64,000 bases of DNA from CAYRES01 sp964423425 (GTDB lineage Bacteria > Actinomycetota > Thermoleophilia > RBG-16-64-13): positions 124,001 through 188,000 of the forward strand of contig CAYRES010000003.1 of the NCBI GenBank assembly GCA_964423425.1, read 5' to 3'. This document shows positions 57,487-64,000 of this stretch, piece after piece. Made by a program: the position numbers and the translations under genes. The first letter of the stretch is position 1. Each line of letters opens with the position of its first letter. A model generated the notes under the pieces. That model had not been told where the DNA came from. It did not search any database and saw only the letters and a program-made list of their open reading frames with translations.

Positions 57487-58475
57487 TCTATTCCTCCTTC
57501 GCCGTCGAACAGACCGGAAATCAGGTTGCGTAGTTCACGTAAGAAATCCTCGAACCGCTGGGTGCGCTCCTCCTGCTCGTCGGCTTGAGCTCTCACCTCG
57601 GCCAGATCGGCCTCGAGCAGACGCTGCCCATCCTCCAGCACCACGGTCCGCTCGCCGAGGGTCTCCAGTGTATCCACCCGCGCTCGGAGTCCGTCGACGT
57701 CTTGGCGCAGGTTCTCCACTTGGGTGGAAATGGCCGTCACCTCACGTTCGAGGCTGCGGTATTGCGACCCGGTGGCGAACTTGAGGCTGCCGTTGATAGT
57801 CCCCAGGACGGCCAACGCGAGGGCCAAGGTGATGATCAAGGTGATGAGACTACTGGCAAGCACAGTACCGAATACACCACGGGTGCGGGTGGAGTGCTCG
57901 ACTTTGTCGGGTATACTCTTCACGGCGTCGCGGGCAGCCCGTCCCCCTCTGCCCACGGTGTCACCTACCGCGGAGAACCCGTCTTTGATGCCGTCGCGGG
58001 CCGCCTCCCCCGTCTTGGAAAGCGTGCTCCCCACGGCTGTTCCCATCCCCGCCACTCGCTCCGCGAAACCCCTATTGTCTGCTCCCCCCACCTCCGGACC
58101 CGCGGCCCCCACAGATTCTTCCGTTGGCGGCGTGAGGAGCGTCTCCGGCTCCTCCGGGGCTGCAGCGGTCGCCTCCGCTTCTTCGGGGGCCGGGGCGCCC
58201 GGTTCAGCTCCGGCGGCCCCCTCCGTCTCTACAGGCTCCCCGGCTTCTGGGGCCTCGCCCGCCTCGGCAGCCCGAAGCGGTGTATGCCCTTCCGCTACCT
58301 CGATCCTCTCCAGCCTCTTGGCGCTGAAGCCGCGCACGGCGAGCAGATCATCAACGGACGAGAAGGGTCGGGCTTCGACGATCTTCGCCGCCAAGGCAGG
58401 ACCGATGCCCCGCACCTCCCGCAACTCCTCGGGAGTTCCCTCATTGAGTAACTGCAGTATTTCACGATCTTCCAT
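57483..58475 (-). CDS. Helix-hairpin-helix protein with membrane helix and coiled coil
   Basis: The N-terminus (about 1-65) carries two helix-hairpin-helix units of the ComEA/Pol-X type (LREVRGIGPALAAKIVEARP, LLAVRGFSAKRLERIEV). A long Glu/Ala/Pro-rich linker and an amphipathic stretch follow. A membrane helix lies at about 207-230 (LASSLITLIITLALALAVLG), with a C-terminal coiled coil (about 240-315). The HHH would face the cytoplasm and may touch DNA, while the coiled coil is outside, parallel to its neighbour. GGAG precedes the ATG. It is the first gene of a three-gene operon. Confidence 0.82.
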   Translation of the reverse strand: MEDREILQLLNEGTPEELREVRGIGPALAAKIVEARPFSSVDDLLAVRGFSAKRLERIEVAEGHTPLRAAEAGEAPEAGEPVETEGAAGAEPGAPAPEEAEATAAAPEEPETLLTPPTEESVGAAGPEVGGADNRGFAERVAGMGTAVGSTLSKTGEAARDGIKDGFSAVGDTVGRGGRAARDAVKSIPDKVEHSTRTRGVFGTVLASSLITLIITLALALAVLGTINGSLKFATGSQYRSLEREVTAISTQVENLRQDVDGLRARVDTLETLGERTVVLEDGQRLLEADLAEVRAQADEQEERTQRFEDFLRELRNLISGLFDGEGGIE

Positions 58476-58632
58476 GGCTCACTCCGCGCCTTAGAACCTG
58501 CATGAGGAACTCCTTCATCCAGCACCGGTGGAACGGACAACGCCTCAAGACACCGGCCAGAATATGGGTCAGAAACCTTGTACCCTCACAACCCACCCGT
58601 CAACCGGCAGGGCGCCAACGCCCGGACAGGAG

Positions 58633-60027
58633 TCACTTCCTGCCGAAATATAGGAGCCCCACCGCCATCCACACCCCCATGAGCACCACGCAGACGATGA
58701 GTGACGGAATCGGACCGAAGGCGGCGATCACCGGCACCGAAAGCGCCGTCGCCACTCCTCCTCCCACCAGCGGTTCGAACAGCAACTGCTTGTAGCCGAA
58801 CGCCTCGAAGGCCGGACTCTGATATCGCGGGTCCACGATACGCATGAGCAGCAACCCGGTGGCGGTCATACCGAGTGATTGGCCGAGATCACCGACGGCA
58901 CGCTCAAACCAGTAGTCGGGGATCATCCGCCGGGCCAAGAACACAAAGGAGGCAACACTCCAGGCGATGCCCACACCCACGAGAATCACGAGCGGAGCCC
59001 AGTTGTCGGCGAGCGCCCCCAAGCTCAGAGTGCCCACCGCCGAGAGGATGAGGAAGTCGAGAGCCACCCCCTGCGCCCGGGTGATCAACTGGCGGTCGAG
59101 AGGCAAGGACGGCGCGAACCGGGAGTGGAGCTTCTGCACGATGACCCCGCCGATCATGGCGAAGGGAAAGAGGGGGATGAGACCCACGAGCTCCGGGACA
59201 CCGAGGGGAAGGAGTGTCACCGACTCGATCCACACCAGGGCCCGAAGGAGAGCATAGCCCACGCCGATGGCCGCCCCCATGTAGGCCAGATGGAAGCTGA
59301 GCGGCTCGATGGACTCGAACTGCACGAGCGACCGGCGCTCCTCCCCACTCTGACGCTCTTCCAGGCTGTCGTCGAGCGCTTCGAGCTTCTCCGCCTCGTC
59401 ACGAACCCGGTCCTTCGAAGTCACGAAGCGCGTAACCCCACGGCGGATGCCCCAGTTGATGAGCACCATGCCCACCACGACCCCCGCGATGACCCCCACG
59501 GTGGCCACCGCCAAGGCCAGATCCTGACCCTCAGCCCAACCCACCGCTTCGAAGGTGGGGCCGAGACCGGCGGCCGTACCGTGGCCGCCCTCGAAACCGA
59601 TCTCCAGGAGCGCACCGAACATGGGAGGCACCCCGAACGCGGGGGAGAGAAACACCAGGGTGAGACCTATGCCGATGACATACTGCCCCCAGGCCACGGT
59701 CTGGCCGAAGGCGGCCTGCGGACCGGCGAGATGCCAGATGGTGCGCAGCCCGGGGATGTCTTTGCCGAGAAACAGGCCGGCGAACACCAGGTTGATGAGA
59801 TAGCCTGGCAGCTGCCGCCATATCTCCACCATCCCCTCGCTGAAGAGCCCTTGGGGAAGACCGGGCACCACCCGCCCCAGAACCTCAGGCCCGAGGAGCA
59901 GGATGACCACACCGCCAAGCACCGAGCTCGGTATGAAGTAACGCCGAAAGAAGGGCACCGTGCGCCTGAGCGCCTTCCCCACGATAAGCGCTACCCCAAG
60001 CCCCACGAGGGCAAGCACGGCATTCAC
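58633..60027 (-). CDS. GltS-like sodium:glutamate symporter family protein
   Basis: The 464-residue protein has ten or more membrane helices in two inverted halves, with the GltS feature GFEGGHGTAAGLGP in the first half, LFLGKDIP, and a hydrophilic central loop (about 250-300). The GTG at 60027 lies behind AAGGAG; the frame upstream is inside the nuclease gene. The glutamate specificity is a family default and not certain here, since it is somewhat longer than E. coli GltS. It overlaps the upstream nuclease gene by four bases. Confidence 0.85.
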   Translation of the reverse strand: MNAVLALVGLGVALIVGKALRRTVPFFRRYFIPSSVLGGVVILLLGPEVLGRVVPGLPQGLFSEGMVEIWRQLPGYLINLVFAGLFLGKDIPGLRTIWHLAGPQAAFGQTVAWGQYVIGIGLTLVFLSPAFGVPPMFGALLEIGFEGGHGTAAGLGPTFEAVGWAEGQDLALAVATVGVIAGVVVGMVLINWGIRRGVTRFVTSKDRVRDEAEKLEALDDSLEERQSGEERRSLVQFESIEPLSFHLAYMGAAIGVGYALLRALVWIESVTLLPLGVPELVGLIPLFPFAMIGGVIVQKLHSRFAPSLPLDRQLITRAQGVALDFLILSAVGTLSLGALADNWAPLVILVGVGIAWSVASFVFLARRMIPDYWFERAVGDLGQSLGMTATGLLLMRIVDPRYQSPAFEAFGYKQLLFEPLVGGGVATALSVPVIAAFGPIPSLIVCVVLMGVWMAVGLLYFGRK

Positions 60028-60683
60028 GATCCCTCTCCTTCCCAGAGTCCGAGGCCCTCGATGCGCGCCCTCGACTGCGCCTCCACGAATGCCTCCGTAC
60101 GCCGCACGTTGGGAGGCACTGTCAACACGGTCGCGTACCCCTCCCGCACGAGGCGCAGATTCACCATGTCGGCCCCGGCCCACACGTAGGCCAGCAGGCG
60201 CCCGTGCCGGTCTCGTTGCTCCACGTCGAATTCCAGACGTACCGTCCGGCCCTCGAGAAGTTCCGCGTTCCTCTGCGCCGCCTCCTCGGCGAGGGGCTGA
60301 GCCGGCCTGCCGTCACGAGCCAACTCCGGCGTGTCTATCCCGATGTAGCGTACCCGCTCACGCCGGCGATCGGGCATGCGCACCACTATCGTGTCACCGT
60401 CGACCACGCGCTCGAGTGTCACGCGGATGAGCCTTGAAGGGTCCACCCCGACAGGCACATCCCCCTCAGAGGAGGGCTGCGCGCCACCGGCAGCGCAACC
60501 CGCGACACACAGAGCCGAGACGGCCGCAACCAGCGCGAGGAACGCCACGGCCCACGCCCAATGACGGACGGGTTCAAGCCGGCGGCGGACACGAACGCCG
60601 CTGGGCCCATGCCTCACCACGCCCGGCTCCTCATGGGCGGCTGCGGGCAACTCCTCACGTGCGGCTGCGGGCGGCCTCCGCAC
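60024..60683 (-). CDS. Secreted thermonuclease-family (SNase) protein
   Basis: The 219-residue product has a long basic N-terminal part, a hydrophobic signal segment ending ALCVAGC (probable lipoprotein, about residue 65), and an SNase domain (about 90-215). That domain has VVDGDTIVVRM, YIGIDTPEL with the Arg before it, DRHGRLLAYVW and NLRLVREGYA. The active-site Arg, Asp and Arg pattern is kept. It probably degrades extracellular nucleic acid and is anchored in the envelope. It lies between osmC and the GltS-like gene on the same strand. Confidence 0.9.
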   Translation of the reverse strand: MRRPPAAAREELPAAAHEEPGVVRHGPSGVRVRRRLEPVRHWAWAVAFLALVAAVSALCVAGCAAGGAQPSSEGDVPVGVDPSRLIRVTLERVVDGDTIVVRMPDRRRERVRYIGIDTPELARDGRPAQPLAEEAAQRNAELLEGRTVRLEFDVEQRDRHGRLLAYVWAGADMVNLRLVREGYATVLTVPPNVRRTEAFVEAQSRARIEGLGLWEGEGS

Positions 60684-60686
60684 AGC

Positions 60687-61127
60687 CTACACAGAACGGG
60701 CGGACAGCGTGATCTCGACGTTTCCCTTGAGCGCCCGCGACACGGGACACCCCTCTTTGGCGGCGCGCGCAGCCTCGCGGAAGCCCTCGAGATCGAGTGC
60801 CGGCACATCTCCCAGCACCTCGAGAGCCATGCTCGTGATGGTCGGCACGCCTTCGACCAGGTCAAAGGTGCAGGTGGCACCGACATTCAGCACGGCCGGA
60901 GGTGTCCCTGCTTCCGTCAGCCCATGCGCGAGTGCCATGGAGAAGCAACTCGCGTGCGCGGCCGCAATCAACTCCTCCGGGCTCGTCTTCCCCTCTGACC
61001 TTTCCGACCGGGAGGCCCACGTCACCGGAAAGCTGGGCAGGGCACCGCTCTTCATCTCGACCTGCCCCGAACCGCGGGCCAGATCGCCCTTCCAGACCAC
61101 TGCCGCCGTTCTCACCGCCATGGCCAT
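60687..61127 (-). CDS. OsmC-family peroxiredoxin
   Basis: OsmC/Ohr proteins reduce organic hydroperoxides with two cysteines. The 146-residue product has the two expected sites, HASCFSMALAHGL and KEGCPVSRAL, and EELIAAAHASC typical of OsmC rather than Ohr. I used the ATG at 61127, with GGAGG upstream. It is followed closely by the nuclease gene. Confidence 0.92.
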   Translation of the reverse strand: MAMAVRTAAVVWKGDLARGSGQVEMKSGALPSFPVTWASRSERSEGKTSPEELIAAAHASCFSMALAHGLTEAGTPPAVLNVGATCTFDLVEGVPTITSMALEVLGDVPALDLEGFREAARAAKEGCPVSRALKGNVEITLSARSV

Positions 61128-61348
61128 ACCGACCACCTCCGTTCCTCTCTTACATCCTCCTCAGCGCCCCCGGGCTTGAGCGTTGCCGGGTTGGGGCGCC
61201 ACAGAGCGCCAACGTCGCCGCCTGAACCCCGCTCAATTGCGAAGAAGACCCCGCGCCACGCCGGGAACGCGCTTTCCCTTCTACTACCCTCCCTCGCCGC
61301 TTCCGATGTATGCTCCCTTGCATCGGGGGCAGACGGTAGGGGGGACGT

Positions 61349-63040
61349 ATGGCTGAACAAGAGAGGGGAACACCTTCAGGGGCGCTTCCGGAGACGGTCA
61401 CCGGGCCGGAGGCGGCCGAGACCGCAGTGCCGGGATCAGTGCCGGAGCTGGGCACGGCAGCGGTGCCGGAGACGGCGCCGACAGCGGTCCAAGGACCCCT
61501 GCGGGGGGGCATGATCCTGGCCACTCTCATCATCTCGGCCGCCGTCGCCAACATCAACATGGCGGTGGCCAACGTGGCCCTCCCCTCCATCGGCCAAGCT
61601 CTCGGCTCCTCCCAGGCCGTGCTCAACATGGTGGCGGTGGGCTTCACCCTGGGACTTGCCGCCTCCGTACTCTACCTGGGTGCACTCGCCGACCGGTTCG
61701 GCCGTCGGCTCATGCTCCTGGCCGGCCTCGGGCTGTCTATCCCGGCGGCAGCACTCGCCACGTGGGCCCCCACCATCGAGGTACTCATCGTCGCGCGCAT
61801 CATAGGCGGATTGGCGGCCGGCATGGCCTTCCCCACCACTCTCTCGCTGGTGACCGCCCTCTTCCGCGGAGCCCGGCAGGTGTCGGCGATCGCGCTCTGG
61901 TCGGGCATAGGGGCAGGGGCCTCATCATTGGGGCCCGTGGCGGTGGGCGCGCTGCTCACCAGGTTCTGGTGGGGCTCGGCCTTCGCCATCACCATACCCT
62001 TGGCCGTGGTCGCCTTGGTGCTCAGTCTGATCTACGTACCGCGACGGGCGGGCGAGTCCGACCAACCCGTGGACCACGTGGGCGGCTTCGTCTCGGTGCT
62101 ACTCGTAGGCTCAGTGGTACTCGCCATCAATCTGGCCCCGATCCCCGGTAACCGCAGCACCACCCTCATCATGGCGGGCTTGGCCGTCTTCGCCATGGTC
62201 GGGTTCATCGTACGGCAGCGCCGGGCGCCCAATCCCTTGTTCGACCTCAAGGTGGCCCGCCGGCGCATATTCTGGGTGGCCGCACTCGCCGGCATCATCG
62301 CCTTCGGCGCCCTCATGGGCGCCTTGTTCATCGGGCAGCAGTTCCTGCAGGACGTGCTCGGCTACTCCGCCCTCCACGCCGGCCTCGCCATCCTGCCTTC
62401 CGCCCTCCTCATGATCGCAGTGTCCCCCCTCGCCGCCCGGGTCATCCGCACCCGTGGATCGAAGACGGCGCTTCTGGCCGGTTTCAGCCTTCTCGCAGCG
62501 GGTTTTGTGGCCATGCTCTTCTGGAGGGAAGGGGTGGGCTACCTGCATGTGGGCATCGCCTATGCACTCATCGGCGCTGGGGTGGGGATGGGAGGAGCTC
62601 CCGCTTCCCGGTCGGTGATGGGCTCAGTGCCCGTGAGCCGGGCAGGCATGGGCTCGGCCACCACCGACCTGCAACGAGACTTGGGCGGCGCCGTCATGCA
62701 ATCGGTGCTCGGTGCACTCCTGAGCATCCGCTACGCCACCTTCTTCACGGGGGCCTTCTCCGAACTTCCACCCGAGAGACAGCAAGACTTGAGCGAACAG
62801 ACCGCGGCCATGCTCAAGAGTTCCTTCGGGGGAGCGGCGCACGTGGCGAAGCTCTATCCCGGAAATGCCGCTGAGATCATGGAGGCTGCAAGACAGGCCT
62901 TCACGCAGGGATCGAGGCTGGCCGTCGGCGTGGGGCTCGGGTTTCTGCTTCTCGGCCTTGCGATCACCGCGGTCTACTTCCCGAACGCCGGCAAAGAGCA
63001 CAACCTGAATGAAGCATACGAACGTGAGGATGCTCGATAA
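61349..63040 (+). CDS. MFS drug/metabolite exporter (DHA2-like)
   Basis: The 563-residue protein has a disordered 50-residue N-terminus rich in Ala/Pro/Glu, then about 14 membrane helices with the MFS loop motif GALADRFGRRLMLLAGL and the motif-C-like GPVAVGALLTRFWWGSAF typical of drug:H+ antiporters. A GGGGGGA lies before the ATG. It is divergent from osmC across 220 bases with no obvious operator. The substrate is unknown. Confidence 0.9.
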   Translation: MAEQERGTPSGALPETVTGPEAAETAVPGSVPELGTAAVPETAPTAVQGPLRGGMILATLIISAAVANINMAVANVALPSIGQALGSSQAVLNMVAVGFTLGLAASVLYLGALADRFGRRLMLLAGLGLSIPAAALATWAPTIEVLIVARIIGGLAAGMAFPTTLSLVTALFRGARQVSAIALWSGIGAGASSLGPVAVGALLTRFWWGSAFAITIPLAVVALVLSLIYVPRRAGESDQPVDHVGGFVSVLLVGSVVLAINLAPIPGNRSTTLIMAGLAVFAMVGFIVRQRRAPNPLFDLKVARRRIFWVAALAGIIAFGALMGALFIGQQFLQDVLGYSALHAGLAILPSALLMIAVSPLAARVIRTRGSKTALLAGFSLLAAGFVAMLFWREGVGYLHVGIAYALIGAGVGMGGAPASRSVMGSVPVSRAGMGSATTDLQRDLGGAVMQSVLGALLSIRYATFFTGAFSELPPERQQDLSEQTAAMLKSSFGGAAHVAKLYPGNAAEIMEAARQAFTQGSRLAVGVGLGFLLLGLAITAVYFPNAGKEHNLNEAYEREDAR

Positions 63041-63136
63041 GCTTGATAACCTGAGCGATGACACCCTGAGATGGAGCGGGCTCGGGCGGTTGATCACGGC
63101 CCCGTCTCGCCGGTACCCATGTGCAAGGAGAAAGGC

Positions 63137-63739
63137 ATGAGCGGACTGTCCAAAGAGAAGGCATTCACAGCACTCAAAGAGGGCAATGCCCGTTTCGCCG
63201 GTTCTTCCCCCCGCCCCAAGGATTTCGGTGAGAAGGAGCGAGAAGCACTGGCAGCAGGGCAGTATCCCTTTGCGGCTGTGTTGGGATGCTCCGACTCTCG
63301 CATCCCACCGGAGCTCGTGTTCGATCAGGGCGTCGGCGACCTGTTCGTGGTAAGGGTGGCCGGCAATATCGCGAGTGCGGAGGCGGTCGGCAGCATTGAG
63401 TATGCAGTGGACCACCTGCGGGTGCCCCTTATCGTCGTCCTCGGCCACGAGAAGTGCGGAGCGGTCACTGCAGCCGCCTCGGGCGCCGAAGCCGCGGGGT
63501 CGGTATGCAGCATCGTGGATGCGCTCGGGCCCAGCCTCGAGGAGGCCAAGAAATGTGGCGCGACCGGGGATGAGCTGGTAGAGGCCTGCGCGAACGAGAA
63601 CGTGCACGCAGCCGCCGAGGCCCTGCGCCGGAGTCCGATCGTGGCTGCGGCGATCGACGCAGGCACCACCGGCGTGGTGGAAGGGAAGTACTGCTTGGAG
63701 TCGGGAGTGGTCGAGTGGCTGCGCGAGGACATCTCTTAG
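63137..63739 (+). CDS. Beta-class carbonic anhydrase
   Basis: It interconverts CO2 and bicarbonate. The 200-residue zinc enzyme has both metal motifs: CSDSRIPPE (Cys-x-Asp-Ser-Arg) and GHEKCGA (His-x2-Cys), plus VRVAGNIAS. I used the ATG at 63137 because AAGGAG lies six bases upstream; longer starts at 63119 and 63071 have none. Length is normal and no signal peptide is present, so it is cytoplasmic. Confidence 0.95.
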   Translation: MSGLSKEKAFTALKEGNARFAGSSPRPKDFGEKEREALAAGQYPFAAVLGCSDSRIPPELVFDQGVGDLFVVRVAGNIASAEAVGSIEYAVDHLRVPLIVVLGHEKCGAVTAAASGAEAAGSVCSIVDALGPSLEEAKKCGATGDELVEACANENVHAAAEALRRSPIVAAAIDAGTTGVVEGKYCLESGVVEWLREDIS

Positions 63740-63811
63740 GGAGGGCGACCGGCCTGCCCCACCTTCTCCCAAAACCGGTGAAGCCCGCTGAACAGCAACC
63801 GATAGGGATGC

Positions 63812-64000
63812 ATGCACTGCCTCGACCTCTTCGCGCCTCCCGTCCGTGATTGGTTCACGAGCGAGTTCGGTTCACCCACCCGTGCCCAAGCGGAAGGGTG
63901 GCCGGCGATCGCCCGTGGTGAACACACGCTGATCCTCTCCCCCACGGGTTCGGGCAAGACCCTCGCCGCTTTCTTATCGGCCATCGACGGCATATACAGG
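63812..64000 (+). CDS. Lhr-like DEAD/DEAH helicase, N-terminal part
   Basis: The frame from the ATG at 63812 runs off the right edge. The 63 residues read FAPPVRDWFTSEFGSPTRAQ, then EGWPAIARGEHTLILSPTGSGKTLAAFL, containing the Q-motif-like TRAQ and Walker A PTGSGKT of Lhr-type superfamily 2 helicases. A TAGGG lies upstream. Lhr enzymes act in DNA repair; the full domain structure is not visible here. Confidence 0.85.
   Translation, partial: MHCLDLFAPPVRDWFTSEFGSPTRAQAEGWPAIARGEHTLILSPTGSGKTLAAFLSAIDGIYR

Noticed and set aside
61137..61348. Possible regulator-binding region between osmC and the MFS gene
   Set aside because: I found no inverted repeat or clear promoter hexamers, and no regulator gene is adjacent.

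Overview
The window is high-GC, densely coded DNA with frequent GTG/TTG starts. It carries the fhaA-fhaB-pstP-rodA-pbpA-pknB cell-wall/kinase cluster that is characteristic of Actinomycetota. Two S-layer-homology proteins, a molybdopterin oxidoreductase, an AMMECR1/MEMO/radical-SAM operon and archease-RtcB point to a deep-branching, probably anaerobic or thermophilic actinobacterial lineage rather than a streptomycete or mycobacterium. This placement is inferred from gene content only.

Layout. 1-68: N-terminus of a site-2-protease-like gene (minus). 395-5412 (plus): hsp20, lon, archease, rtcB (protein and RNA quality control). 5462-10183 (minus): a seven-gene run with a small conserved protein, a PHP phosphoesterase, the radical SAM/MEMO/AMMECR1 trio, a zinc-ribbon membrane protein and a hypothetical. 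10257-12179 (plus): a Ser/Thr kinase with an extracellular discoidin-like tail. 12295-21151 (minus): PASTA kinase, PBP2, RodA/FtsW, PP2C phosphatase, two FHA proteins and a second, polytopic kinase, mostly overlapping. 21302-25674 (plus): tRNA-Leu, two membrane proteins, prephenate dehydratase, seryl-tRNA synthetase. 25750-30237 (plus): a strong promoter, a molybdopterin oxidoreductase, and the NAD-salvage pair pncA-pncB. 30268-36939: a hotdog thioesterase, NADP-glutamate dehydrogenase, a receiver/PPDK-N fusion protein, and two tandem SLH proteins, one of them frameshifted.

37108-54377 is an integrated genomic island. A tRNA-Ser gene forms the left boundary. A 57-nt imperfect copy of its 3' half lies 17.2 kb away. 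The left end is a graveyard of an integrase, IS21 and IS3 fragments and truncated genes. The cargo has two modules. The first is glutamate/leucine dehydrogenase plus two PPDK-N-like proteins. These are paralogous to the GDH plus PPDK-N pair just outside the island. The second is an organic-acid catabolic module: a TRAP transporter, an acyl-CoA ligase, a thiolase-fold protein with a DUF35 partner, and an enoyl-CoA hydratase. Divergent from the catabolic operon is a gene fusing a MarR DNA-binding domain to a cytoplasmic copy of the TRAP solute-binding protein. I consider this the most novel item in the window.

54422-64000: CLC anion transporter with CBS domains, a three-gene membrane/coiled-coil/helix-hairpin-helix operon including a 37-residue protein, a GltS-like symporter, a nuclease of the SNase family, OsmC, an MFS exporter, beta-carbonic anhydrase and the start of an Lhr-like helicase.
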